A DNA stretch of 64,000 nt from Nocardia alba NBRC 108234 (GTDB taxonomy: Bacteria > Actinomycetota > Actinomycetes > Mycobacteriales > Mycobacteriaceae), in contig NZ_BDAX01000015.1 of NCBI RefSeq assembly GCF_001612665.1, positions 62,001 to 126,000 of the forward strand, written 5' to 3'. The notes beneath the pieces are model-generated. The model was not told the DNA's origin, did no database searches, and saw nothing but the letters and a program-made list of their open reading frames with translations. Below are positions 9,941 through 18,587 of the stretch, piece by piece (position 1 is the stretch's first letter; each line of letters starts with the position of its first letter). The position numbers and the translations under genes are program-made.

Positions 9941-9967
9941 CGTTTTCATCGAGTGGATGGGGCAAAA

Positions 9968-11278
9968 ATGCCGGTATGTCACGATGTTCCGGTTCATGAT
10001 CTGATCGGGGTCGGATTCGGCCCCTCGAACCTGGCGCTGGCCATCGCCGTCAGTGAGCTCGATGATCGGACCGACGCCGCGGTGTCGGCCCACTTCCTCG
10101 AGCGTCAGCCGCGATTCGGGTGGCATCGCGGGATGCTGATCGAGGACGCCACCATGCAGGTGTCGTTCTTGAAGGACCTGGTCACGATGCGAAATCCGGT
10201 GAGCGAGTTCAGCTTTCTCGCATACCTGCACGAGCGGGGACGGCTGGTCGACTTCATCAACCACAAGCGGCTGTTCCCCCTTCGCGTCGAGTTCCACGAC
10301 TATCTGGAGTGGGCCGCCGCGGGCGTCGATCACCTGGTGTCCTATGGCAGCGAGGTCGTGGCGGTGACGCCGGTGGCCGACCTGTTCCACGTGCGCCTGG
10401 CCGACGGTCGGGTCTTCCACGGCCGCAATGTCGTTCTCGCTACCGGCCTGCGGCCACGCCTGCCGGAGGGGATCGCCTGCACCGATCGCATCTGGCACAA
10501 CCACGAGCTGCTGCACCGCATCGAAGAGCTGACCGACCCTGCCCGGTGCGTGGTCGTCGGATCGGGGCAGAGCGCCGCCGAGGTGACCGCGTTCCTGCAC
10601 GACCGATTCCCCGCCGCCGACGTCTGCTCGGTCTTCACGCGCTACGGCTACAGCCCCTCGGATGACAGTCCGTTCGCCAACCGGATATTCGACCCGGACG
10701 GGGTCGATGCCTTCTACTCCGCGCCGACGCAGGTCAAGCGGCAGCTGATGGACTACCACGGCAACACCAACTATTCGGTCGTTGACCTCGACCTCATCGA
10801 CGATCTCTACCACCGCTGCTACCGGGAGAAGGTGGGCGGCGAGCAGCGGCTACGGATCTTCAACGCGTCGCGGATCACCGAGGTGGTCGACAGCGGCGAC
10901 GGGGTTCGGGTCGTCGTGGAATCCTTGACCAGCGGTGAGAAGACCGTCCTTGACGCCGATGTGGTGGTCTACTCCACCGGCTACCTGCCCGCCGACCCGG
11001 CGCCGCTGCTGGGGGACTTGGCCCAGCACTGCCACACCGATGAACAAGGACGCTGGCGGATCGAACGCGATTACCGCCTGTCCCTGCCCGATTCGATCGG
11101 CGGGGTGTATCTGCAGGGCGGGACCGAGCACTCGCACGGCATCACCGCGTCCTTGCTGTCGGCCACCGCTGTCCGCGCGGGTGAGATCCTGCGTTCGATC
11201 CTGGACCGGCGCGACGTCGACGCCCAGCGCCGCGGTGACAGCGCCGTCGACGGTGCGCGGAACGAGGCGAACCGATGA
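9968..11278 (+). CDS. L-ornithine N5-monooxygenase
   Basis: 436 residues from the ATG at 9968. An upstream TTG at 9938 is in frame but lies inside the iron box, so it was not used. SidA/PvdA/IucD-type flavoprotein: FAD motif GVGFGPSNLALA at the N-terminus, NADPH motif VVGSGQSAAE near 196, and STGYLP near 337. The stretch QVSFLKDLVTMRNPVSEFSF and the LVDFIN..YLEW region resemble ornithine rather than lysine hydroxylases. It makes N5-hydroxyornithine, which the neighbouring formyltransferase would formylate before NRPS loading. Its TGA overlaps the ATG of the salicylate synthase by 4 bp (ATGA), so the two are co-translated. Confidence 0.92.
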   Translation: MPVCHDVPVHDLIGVGFGPSNLALAIAVSELDDRTDAAVSAHFLERQPRFGWHRGMLIEDATMQVSFLKDLVTMRNPVSEFSFLAYLHERGRLVDFINHKRLFPLRVEFHDYLEWAAAGVDHLVSYGSEVVAVTPVADLFHVRLADGRVFHGRNVVLATGLRPRLPEGIACTDRIWHNHELLHRIEELTDPARCVVVGSGQSAAEVTAFLHDRFPAADVCSVFTRYGYSPSDDSPFANRIFDPDGVDAFYSAPTQVKRQLMDYHGNTNYSVVDLDLIDDLYHRCYREKVGGEQRLRIFNASRITEVVDSGDGVRVVVESLTSGEKTVLDADVVVYSTGYLPADPAPLLGDLAQHCHTDEQGRWRIERDYRLSLPDSIGGVYLQGGTEHSHGITASLLSATAVRAGEILRSILDRRDVDAQRRGDSAVDGARNEANR

Positions 11279-12585
11279 TCGAATACGACTTCGAGTCCTT
11301 TGTCTTCGCCCACGATCCGATCGCCTCGGCGGTCGGTCTGGCCCGTGACGCCGTCGGCGACTACGTGCTCTACGAGTCCGGTGGTGAATGGTGTTTCGCC
11401 GCAGGGGAACTCGCGACGGTCACCATGGATGCGCGGCGGATCCACTCCCGTTGTGATGGCACCGAACACGTCCAAGAATGGTCCGGGTCGCCGAGCGTGG
11501 CCTTGCATACCGCGCTGGCGAGCCTGCCGATCGAGGATTGGCACGCCTACGGCCAGGTGAATTTCGGATTCGCGGAACTGCTTCCACATGTGCGCCGCCG
11601 AGGCGCCGCGCCGCCGAGCGGAACGCTGGTTCGACTCATCGTCCCCCGCGTAGAGGTGCGACTCGACGGTCACCGTGTGTCGATCCGCAGTGTGGCGGCA
11701 GCGGACCGGGACCGCGTCCGGGCCCACCTCGCCACCCCTGCGCGGCCGGGTGCTCACGCCGCGGTCCGGATCGATGTCCAAGCGGAGGGTTCGGCCTACC
11801 GAACTCGGGTTGCGCAGGCGGTCAAGGAGATTCGACAGGGTCAGTATCAGAAGGTGATTCTGTCCCGGTCGGTGCGGCTGCCCTTCCCGGTCGATCTGCC
11901 TGCGACCTACGAGCTCGGCAGGCGGGCGAACACCCCCGCTCGCTCGTTCCTGCTCCGGCTCGACGGCGCCGCGGCGGCCGGTTTCAGCCCCGAGGTGATC
12001 GTCACCGTCGACGAGGACCGCCGGGTGGCGACCCAGCCACTGGCCGGAACGCGCGCGTTCGGCCGCGGCGCGCAAGCCGACGCCGCCGCCCGCGCCGAAC
12101 TGGAAACCGATCCGAAGGAGATCTACGAACACGCGGTGTCGGTGCGGACCGCGGTCGAGGAGATGCGACCGATCTGCGCGCCGACTTCCGTCGGAGTCGA
12201 GGAGTTCATGGGCGTGCGCGAACGCGGAAGCGTCCAGCATCTGGCCTCGCTCGTCCAGGGAGTGCTCGCCGATGACCGAACCGCGTGGGACGCACTGGAA
12301 GCGCTGTTCCCCGCGGTGACCGCCTCCGGCATTCCCAAACGGGAGTCGCTCGACGCGATCGCTCGGATGGACGAACCCCGTGGCCTGTACTCCGGTGCCG
12401 TCCTGCGGATCTCGCACGATGGCTCACTCGATGCCGCGCTCGTCCTGCGGGCGGTGTATCAGGCGGCCGACGGTGCGTGGCTGCGCGCGGGCGCGGGCAT
12501 CGTCGCCGATTCCGACCCCGAGCGTGAATTCGAGGAAACCTGCGAGAAGCTCGCGTCGATCGCGCCCTACATTGTCCGAGAATGA
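11275..12585 (+). CDS. Salicylate synthase (MbtI/NbtS/Irp9 type)
   Basis: 436 residues, chorismate-binding family. The C-terminus is strikingly MbtI-like: GIPKRESLDAI, RGLYSGAVLRIS, LDAALVLRAVYQ, WLRAGAGIVADSDPEREFEE and TCEKLASIAPYIV. Such enzymes turn chorismate into salicylate in one protein by isochorismate formation and pyruvate loss. Salicylate then caps mycobactin- or nocobactin-type siderophores. It is coupled to the ornithine monooxygenase gene by a 4-bp overlap. A salicyl-AMP ligase is expected but is not in this window; it may lie upstream of the NRPS. Confidence 0.92.
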   Translation: MIEYDFESFVFAHDPIASAVGLARDAVGDYVLYESGGEWCFAAGELATVTMDARRIHSRCDGTEHVQEWSGSPSVALHTALASLPIEDWHAYGQVNFGFAELLPHVRRRGAAPPSGTLVRLIVPRVEVRLDGHRVSIRSVAAADRDRVRAHLATPARPGAHAAVRIDVQAEGSAYRTRVAQAVKEIRQGQYQKVILSRSVRLPFPVDLPATYELGRRANTPARSFLLRLDGAAAAGFSPEVIVTVDEDRRVATQPLAGTRAFGRGAQADAAARAELETDPKEIYEHAVSVRTAVEEMRPICAPTSVGVEEFMGVRERGSVQHLASLVQGVLADDRTAWDALEALFPAVTASGIPKRESLDAIARMDEPRGLYSGAVLRISHDGSLDAALVLRAVYQAADGAWLRAGAGIVADSDPEREFEETCEKLASIAPYIVRE

Positions 12586-12606
12586 CGCATTGTCGGAGTA
12601 TGACGC
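12571..12606 (+). repeat. Two-copy 18-bp tandem repeat over the salicylate synthase stop
   Basis: ATTGTCCGAGAATGACGC (12571-12588) is followed directly by ATTGTCGGAGTATGACGC (12589-12606), 16 of 18 identical. The first copy holds the last codons and the TGA of the salicylate synthase gene. It looks like a local slippage duplication. Confidence 0.75.
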
Positions 12607-12657
12607 GCAATACCGCGCTATGCGTCGAAGATCGGCAGTCGTGGCGAGGAGCCGAAG

Positions 12658-13395
12658 GTGATTGTGACGCCGAGCGTCGCGCTGATCGTGCTGTGCGTGG
12701 CGATGGCGCTCGCCGCGGCGGCGGTCTATCGGGTCGCCGGACTGGGCTCGGCCCTGGTCGTGCCGAGGGCCTCGATCCGCGCGGTGCTGCAGCTCGGTGC
12801 GATCGCGCTGATTCTCGCCGCCGCCGTGCGCCACCTCTGGTCGGCGGCGGTGATCCTGCTGATCATGTTCGGAGCCGCGATGTTCACTTCGGCGCGCCGA
12901 GCCGAGGCCGGGCGATCGGGGATCTGGCTCGGCCTGGCCATCGCCACCGGGATCATCGCGGTGATGCCGGTGACGCTGCTCAGCGGTGTCGTCCCGATTC
13001 ACGGGGTGACGCTGGTGTCGATCGGGGGCATCTTGCTCGGCGGCACCATGACCGCGACCTCGCTCGCCGCCCGGCGCGGACTCGACGCGATCAGCCAACG
13101 CTGGGGTGAGGTCGAAGCCGCGCTGAGTCTCGGCTTCACCGATCGCCCGGCCCGCATGATGGTGCTGACCGGCGCGTCCACCGACGCGTTGATCCCCGGC
13201 GTCGACCAGGCTCGGACGGTGGGTCTGGTGACGCTGCCCGGGGCTTTCATCGGCGTGCTCCTGACCAGCGGCTCGGCCGTACAGGCCGGTGCGGTGCAGA
13301 TCCTGGTGCTGATCGGATTGATGTTGTCGCAGGCCTGCGCCGTCGCGGTGACACTGGAGCTCGTTGCCCGCAAGGTGGTCGCGCGGGCTGGGTAG
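12658..13395 (+). CDS. FetB-like (UPF0014) ABC permease
   Basis: 245 residues with about six to seven membrane segments and the UPF0014 signatures: VPRASIRAVLQLGA near the N-terminus, GGTMTATSLAARR in the middle and TLPGAFIGVLLTSGSAVQAG near 195-215. E. coli FetB works with the ATPase FetA and is reported to export iron or ease iron stress. No FetA gene is adjacent. The GTG start is supported by GAGGAG (12646-12651). It lies between the siderophore genes and the efe operon, so a link to iron handling is plausible but inferred. Confidence 0.8.
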   Translation: MIVTPSVALIVLCVAMALAAAAVYRVAGLGSALVVPRASIRAVLQLGAIALILAAAVRHLWSAAVILLIMFGAAMFTSARRAEAGRSGIWLGLAIATGIIAVMPVTLLSGVVPIHGVTLVSIGGILLGGTMTATSLAARRGLDAISQRWGEVEAALSLGFTDRPARMMVLTGASTDALIPGVDQARTVGLVTLPGAFIGVLLTSGSAVQAGAVQILVLIGLMLSQACAVAVTLELVARKVVARAG

Positions 13396-13446
13396 CCGGC
13401 ACCGCAGTGGGGGATCGGCTCCCGCGTCGACCAGCGATATGCCAGA

Positions 13447-13465
13447 CTAGGTTTGCCTTACCAAA
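13447..13465. promoter_or_regulatory. IdeR/DtxR iron box 3 (efe operon)
   Basis: CTAGGTTTGCCTTACCAAA matches about 15 of 19 positions of the IdeR consensus. It lies 34 bp before the efeU start, where a repressor would block the promoter of the efeUOB operon. Confidence 0.72.
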
Positions 13466-13498
13466 GCGCGGTGGGGTCGGATCGAGGATCGGCCGGGA

Positions 13499-14410
13499 GT
13501 GGATGTGATCGAGCGAGTAGTCGCGTCCGAGGCGCCATCGGTCGCGGCGCAACTGGTCGGTAGTGGATTGATCGGTGTACGGGAAGGACTCGAGACCGGG
13601 ATCGTGATCATGATCCTGGTGGCGTTTCTGGTGAAGTCGCAGCGACGTGAGTCGTTGAAATGGGTTGCCGGGGGAGTGGGCGCCGCGATCGTCATGGTCG
13701 CGGCGATCTTCGTCGGGGTCCGCTTCGGCACCTCGACGGTGACCGGTGTCGCCGCCGAGCTGATCTCGGGTCTCGCGTCGCTGGTCGCGGTGGTGATCGT
13801 GACGTGGATGGTGCTGTGGATGAGAACGGCGTCGCGGTCCATTTCCGGGGAACTTCGGGAGGGGATGTCGAAGGCGCTGGCCATCGGCCCGTCCGCCGTG
13901 CTCGCCCTGGCCTTCTTCGCGGTGGGACGTGAAGGGGTGGAGACGGCGCTGTTGATGGTCGGATACGCGGAGAACACCGCGGGTAGCCAATGGCCGCTGA
14001 TCGGCCTGCTGCTCGGCATTCTGATCGCGGTGGTAATGACGGTCGCGATGTACTTCGGCGCCGTACGGATCAATTTCGCGCTGTTCTTCAAGTACACCGG
14101 CGTGTTGCTGATCGTGGTCGCCGCCGGAATCCTCGCCTACGGAATCCGGGCCTTGCAGACCGCGGATTGGTTACCCGGGCTGGCATCGCGGGCGTTCGAC
14201 ATCTCGTCGTGGTTCTCCCTGTCGAGTTGGTACGGCACCTTGGCCCAGGGCATTTTCAACTTCCGCCCCGAACCGACCGTCCTGCAGGTGGCGGCCTGGT
14301 CGGCGTACGTGATCGTGGTGTTGACGTTGTTCCTGCGGCCGATTGCGCCGCTCACATCTTCCGGCGGGCGTCGCCGCGAGCCGACTGATTCCGCGGATAT
14401 CCCGCAATAA
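13499..14410 (+). CDS. efeU: EfeU/FTR1-family iron permease
   Basis: 303 residues with seven predicted membrane segments. Two iron-binding motifs are visible: GVREGLETG near 23-30 and GREGVETALL near 141-150, the paired REGLE signatures of FTR1/EfeU. The protein carries iron across the cytoplasmic membrane, fed by EfeO and EfeB. GTG 13499 and GTG 13505 are both possible starts. The TAA overlaps the ATG of efeO by one base. The promoter holds an iron box. Confidence 0.93.
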   Translation: MDVIERVVASEAPSVAAQLVGSGLIGVREGLETGIVIMILVAFLVKSQRRESLKWVAGGVGAAIVMVAAIFVGVRFGTSTVTGVAAELISGLASLVAVVIVTWMVLWMRTASRSISGELREGMSKALAIGPSAVLALAFFAVGREGVETALLMVGYAENTAGSQWPLIGLLLGILIAVVMTVAMYFGAVRINFALFFKYTGVLLIVVAAGILAYGIRALQTADWLPGLASRAFDISSWFSLSSWYGTLAQGIFNFRPEPTVLQVAAWSAYVIVVLTLFLRPIAPLTSSGGRRREPTDSADIPQ

Positions 14411-15558
14411 TGAAAGGCCGAGTCCTCGTGCGTTACCCAGTAGTCTCGATCGCTGCCGTCATGACGGCCTCGCTATTGCTCGCCTCGTGTACCAGCAAGT
14501 CCGACAGCGATGCCGGCGATATCAACGTCACCACCGACGACTCGACGTGCTCGCTCTCGCGCGACTCGGCCGCAACCGGGACCGTGACCTTCCAGGTGAC
14601 CAACAACGGCACCAAGGTGACCGAATTCTATGTCTACGGAATCGGTGACCGGGTCATCGGCGAAGTCGAGAACATCGGGCCCGGGTTGACCCGGAAGCTG
14701 ATCGTGCCGGTGTCCGATCCGGGCGCGTACCAGGCCGCGTGCAAGCCGGGCATGATCGGCGACGGTATCCGCAAGGACTTCACCGTGACCGGTACGGCTC
14801 AGACCCGCGACGAGACAGGCAAACTCGCCGACGCGGCCGCCGGATACAAGCGCTACCTCACCAGCCAGGTCACGGCGTTGCAGGACACCGCGAAGATCTT
14901 CGTGGCCTCGATCAAGTCCGGCGACATCGACGGAGCGAAGGCACAGTACCCGCGCACCCGCACCTACTACGAGCGGATCGAGCCGGTCGCCGAGAGCTTC
15001 CCCAACGACCTCGATCCCCGCCTTGACCTGCGCGAAGCAGACCTCGCCGCCGGTGACAAGTGGACCGGGTTCCACCGCTTGGAGAAGGATCTGTGGGCTC
15101 AGGGCGTCAAGCCCGACACCAACCAGATCGCCGACCAGTTGCTCGCCGACATCGCCGAGCTGGTCGCGGGGATCAACGCCGCGGACTTCGCCGTCGACCC
15201 GCTCCAGGTCGCCGGTGGCGCGCAGACACTGCTCGACGAAATCGCCCGGACCAAGATCACCGGCGAAGAGGATCTCTTCTCCCACACCGATCTGTGGGAC
15301 TTCCAAGCCAACGTCGACGGCTCCCAGGCCGCTATCGCGTCGGTGCGACCGATCCTCGATGAGCGCAACGCCGAGCTGGGCAAGCAGATCGACCGCCGTT
15401 TCGCCGAACTCGACGCCGAGCTGGCCGAGTACCGGCGCGGCGACGGGCAGGTCAGCTACGACACCGTGACCGAGCAGCAGCGAGTCGAGCTCGCCCGCCG
15501 TATCGATGCGTTGTCCGCGGTCGTGAGTCAGGTGCAGGGTGTCGTCGCCGGATCCTAG
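14410..15558 (+). CDS. efeO: EfeO iron-binding lipoprotein (cupredoxin-like + peptidase M75 domain)
   Basis: 382 residues. The signal peptide ends in a lipobox (LLLASC, Cys near 25). A cupredoxin-like domain follows (about 35-130: GTVTFQVTNNGTKVTEFYVYG). An M75/imelysin-type domain fills the rest, with the metal motif HRLE in TGFHRLEKDLW near 222. In EfeUOB systems this protein captures iron outside the membrane for the EfeU channel. One-base overlap with efeU and 20-bp overlap with efeB show tight operon packing. Confidence 0.93.
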   Translation: MKGRVLVRYPVVSIAAVMTASLLLASCTSKSDSDAGDINVTTDDSTCSLSRDSAATGTVTFQVTNNGTKVTEFYVYGIGDRVIGEVENIGPGLTRKLIVPVSDPGAYQAACKPGMIGDGIRKDFTVTGTAQTRDETGKLADAAAGYKRYLTSQVTALQDTAKIFVASIKSGDIDGAKAQYPRTRTYYERIEPVAESFPNDLDPRLDLREADLAAGDKWTGFHRLEKDLWAQGVKPDTNQIADQLLADIAELVAGINAADFAVDPLQVAGGAQTLLDEIARTKITGEEDLFSHTDLWDFQANVDGSQAAIASVRPILDERNAELGKQIDRRFAELDAELAEYRRGDGQVSYDTVTEQQRVELARRIDALSAVVSQVQGVVAGS

Positions 15559-16819
15559 AAACGGGCGCGGCCGTGGCGTCATCTCGCGCCGCGGCCTGAT
15601 CGGCTCGGCCGGTGTCGGTGTCGCGGCGGCGGGCGCCGGAGTCCTGGCCGGTCGGATGTCGAGTCCGGCCGGCGCGGGAACCGTCTCGCCCACAGTGCCG
15701 TTTCGTGGGCAGCATCAGGCGGGCATCGTCACCCCGGCTCAGGATCGGCTGCACTTCGCGACATTCGACGTACAGACCACCTCGCGGGCCGAGCTGATCG
15801 AGCTGCTGAAGACCTGGACGGTGATGGCCGAGCGGATGACCGCGGGCCACGAGGCGACACCCGACGGCGCTATCGGCGGAGAGCAGTACGCGCCACCCAC
15901 CGACACCGGCGAAGCGCTCGATCTGCACGCGTCGAAGCTGACGTTGACGATCGGATTCGGTCCGTCGCTGTTCACCCGTGCCGACGGCACCGACCGGTTC
16001 GGCCTGGCGGCACGCAAACCCGCCGCGCTGGTCGACCTGCCCAAGTTCACCGGCGACGCCTTGGAACCGGCCCGCTGCGGTGGGGACATCGCCGTCCAAG
16101 CCTGCGCCGACGACCCGCAGGTGGCCGTGCACGCGATTCGCAACCTCGCGCGTGCCGGGTTCGGTGTGGTGTCGGTCCGCTGGTCACAGCTCGGGTTCGG
16201 TCGTACCTCGTCGACGTCGACCAGTCAGGTGACGCCACGGAACCTGTTGGGCTTCAAGGACGGAACCCGCAATATCAAGGCTGAGGATCGCGATCTGGTC
16301 GACAAGTTCGTGTGGGTCGACCGCGGCGACGATCAGGGGTGGATGGCCGGTGGGTCGTATCTGGTGACGCGCCGGATCCGCATGCTGATCGAGCCGTGGG
16401 ATCGCACCACCCTGCACGAACAGGAACGGGTGATCGGTCGTACCAAGGGCACCGGTGCGCCGATGGGCGGGCGCGAGGAGTTCGACGAACTGGATCTGCA
16501 GTCCGCGGGGCCGTCGGGGCCGTTGGTCGAGGCTGATGCCCACGTCCGGCTGGCCTCGGCCGAGGAACTCGGCGGTATCCAGATCATGCGCCGGGGCTAC
16601 AACTTCACCGACGGTTCGGACGGTTTCGGGCACCTCGACGCCGGCTTGTTCTTCATCGCCTACTGCCGCGATCCGATCACCCAGTTCGTGCCGATGCAGA
16701 ACAATCTCGCGCGCAACGACGCGCTCAACGAGTACATCAAGCATGTCGGATCCGGTGTTTTCGCTGTGCCTCCCGGCGTGGATGCCCAATCCTATTGGGG
16801 GTCCACGCTGTTCGACTGA
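15539..16819 (+). CDS. efeB: EfeB, Tat-exported Dyp-type haem peroxidase
   Basis: 426 residues. The N-terminus holds a Tat signal (SRRGLIGSAGVGVAAAGAG). The body is a dye-decolourising peroxidase: the GxxDG motif is GFKDGTRN near 237-244 with the distal Asp, and the C-terminal FIAYCRDPITQFVPMQNNLA stretch is typical. EfeB is thought to oxidise Fe(II), or to release iron from haem, to feed EfeO/EfeU. The GTG start lies inside the efeO 3' end. The gene ends 14 bp before the stop of the convergent MATE gene. Confidence 0.93.
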   Translation: MSSPDPRNGRGRGVISRRGLIGSAGVGVAAAGAGVLAGRMSSPAGAGTVSPTVPFRGQHQAGIVTPAQDRLHFATFDVQTTSRAELIELLKTWTVMAERMTAGHEATPDGAIGGEQYAPPTDTGEALDLHASKLTLTIGFGPSLFTRADGTDRFGLAARKPAALVDLPKFTGDALEPARCGGDIAVQACADDPQVAVHAIRNLARAGFGVVSVRWSQLGFGRTSSTSTSQVTPRNLLGFKDGTRNIKAEDRDLVDKFVWVDRGDDQGWMAGGSYLVTRRIRMLIEPWDRTTLHEQERVIGRTKGTGAPMGGREEFDELDLQSAGPSGPLVEADAHVRLASAEELGGIQIMRRGYNFTDGSDGFGHLDAGLFFIAYCRDPITQFVPMQNNLARNDALNEYIKHVGSGVFAVPPGVDAQSYWGSTLFD

Positions 16820-16832
16820 TTTCGCACGACGG

Positions 16833-18236
16833 CTAGATCAGCGCGGCGGTACGAGCAGGCGTGATCAGCGACAGGTCGTGGTGGAATCGGCGCAGGAGCA
16901 ATGTTGCCGTCACGGCCAGTCCCGCGCACAGGCCGAGCCAGACACCGGTTCCACGTAGTCCGAATCCGTAGGCGAACACCACCAGGACCGGTAAGCCGAC
17001 CGCCCAGTATCCGATGAGTGTGATCGTGAATCCGCTCTTGGTATTGCCGAGTCCGCGGAGCAACCCGACACCGATGTTCTGCGCGCAGTCCATGAATTGC
17101 TGCACGATCGCGATGAGTAGCAGCGTCTTCGCGATGGGCAGTACTTCGGCCGCTTCGTTCGGATCGAGGAACGGCAGCAGGACCAGCTTCGGGGCCACCA
17201 GATAGATCACGCCGGTCACGCCCATCACCAGGGCTCCCAGTGTCAGGGCGGTGCGGGCGATCTGCTTGGCCGCATCGACCTCGCCCTTGCTGATGACCCG
17301 GCTGACCAGGATCGACGAGCCGTGCGACAGGCCGATCGTCACCTGGAAGATGATGTAGGTCAGCTGGATGACGACGTTGTGCGCGGCCAGGGCGGCGGGC
17401 CCGAAGCTGCCCATGATCAGGGCCGCGACGGAGAACAATCCGGCTTCTGACCCGTACGTCGCGCTGATCGGGATGCCGAGGCGCAGGATCTCACGAACCT
17501 TCGCCAGATCGGCTCGCCGGCCTCGGATCGAGAGCAGCGGGCCGAGGTGGGAATCGCGCCGCACGATCAGGAAGAACGCCGTGCAGGTCAGTAGATTCAC
17601 GAACGAGGTGGCGCAGCCGATCCCGGTCAGCCCCAGGGTGGGCAATCCCATCCATCCGTAGATGAACGCGCCGTTGAGTAGGGCGTTGACCCCGACCGAT
17701 CCGATGGTGACCCACAGCAGCGAGCCCGGTCGGCGCATGCCGACGGCGAACTGACGCAAGACATTCAGCCACAGCATCGGCACCAGGCCGAACGACAACG
17801 CGATCATCATCGGTCGCGCCAACTCGAGGATCCGGGAGTCCTGGCCGAACCAGACCAGCGAGTAGCTCAGGCCCACCAACGCGCCGCCGGCGAGCAGGCC
17901 GATGATGGTCGCGACCAGAAAGGCCGCCCGCACGACCTGGCGGATCTCGTCGTCGGCCTGTTCGTCGAGGCGATCGGTGCCGACGCGTGACTCGCCGCGG
18001 CCGACGGCGGCGGCCACCATATTCCCGACCGCGGTCACGACGCCGACACACATGGTCCGGACCTGGTTGTACAGCGTGATCGCCAGACCGCCGGCAGCGA
18101 TCGCCTGCACGCCCAGCAGTCCCATCATGGCCAGGTCGGTGGTGGTCAGGGCCACCTGCGCGAGCTGGATTCCGGCGATCGGGGCCGCGAGGGCGATGAG
18201 CGGGCGACTCTCGCGCACACTGTTCGCGACCCTCAT
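16833..18236 (-). CDS. MATE-family multidrug/metabolite exporter
   Basis: 467 residues from the ATG at 18236. The reading frame stays open for 85 more codons upstream, but those are Arg-rich and unlike a MATE N-terminus. Twelve membrane segments in two similar halves (LIALAAPIAGIQLAQVALTTTDLAMMG in the first; ILRLGIPISATYGSEAGLFSVAALIMG in the second) fit MATE Na+/H+ antiporters. It is divergent from an iron-boxed ABC importer and convergent with efeB. Siderophore export is possible from that setting, but the substrate cannot be read from the sequence. Confidence 0.88.
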   Translation of the reverse strand: MRVANSVRESRPLIALAAPIAGIQLAQVALTTTDLAMMGLLGVQAIAAGGLAITLYNQVRTMCVGVVTAVGNMVAAAVGRGESRVGTDRLDEQADDEIRQVVRAAFLVATIIGLLAGGALVGLSYSLVWFGQDSRILELARPMMIALSFGLVPMLWLNVLRQFAVGMRRPGSLLWVTIGSVGVNALLNGAFIYGWMGLPTLGLTGIGCATSFVNLLTCTAFFLIVRRDSHLGPLLSIRGRRADLAKVREILRLGIPISATYGSEAGLFSVAALIMGSFGPAALAAHNVVIQLTYIIFQVTIGLSHGSSILVSRVISKGEVDAAKQIARTALTLGALVMGVTGVIYLVAPKLVLLPFLDPNEAAEVLPIAKTLLLIAIVQQFMDCAQNIGVGLLRGLGNTKSGFTITLIGYWAVGLPVLVVFAYGFGLRGTGVWLGLCAGLAVTATLLLRRFHHDLSLITPARTAALI

Positions 18237-18587
18237 GCCGTCGTCGATCCCACCGTCGGACGGGAATTCGTCGAATCGTCGATCTCGCGGGCGCAGCCGT
18301 CCGGCAACTGTAGGACCTCTCCTCGGCGACGATGGCATCGGATACTTTCCCAACCATCGCACACGGTGGTGACGATCGTGCCGCCGGAGGGCACGTCGCC
18401 GAGCCGATGTAGCGCCGCGTGGATTTCGGCGAAGATTTCCCGGCGGACAGCACGTGAAACTGTCTGCCGCCCAATGCATCGGCGAGATCACCGAGCGCCG
18501 CCGGATCGGACAGAGTCGCCCACTCGGGGCAGGGAGTTAGGTTAGGGTACGCATAGAATTGTGTGCTACGGATGAGGGTGTGGACGA
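18237..18587. other. Divergent intergenic region, MATE / ABC importer
   Basis: 351 bp. The right end holds an iron box and the importer promoter. The left part is an open but non-coding-looking extension of the MATE frame. No RNA gene or terminator was recognised. Confidence 0.5.
18537..18555. promoter_or_regulatory. IdeR/DtxR iron box 4 (ABC importer)
   Basis: TTAGGTTAGGGTACGCATA has a perfect left arm (TTAGGTTAGG) and about 14 of 19 matches overall. It lies 33 bp before the start of the substrate-binding gene, so the importer operon is probably iron-regulated. Confidence 0.7.

Noticed and set aside
9938..9967. Upstream TTG start of the ornithine monooxygenase
   Set aside because: It falls inside the IdeR box; ATG 9968 leaves room for the promoter.
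18237..18491. An 85-residue N-terminal extension of the MATE protein
   Set aside because: MATE proteins begin shortly before the first helix; the extension is Arg/Pro-rich and has no ribosome site.
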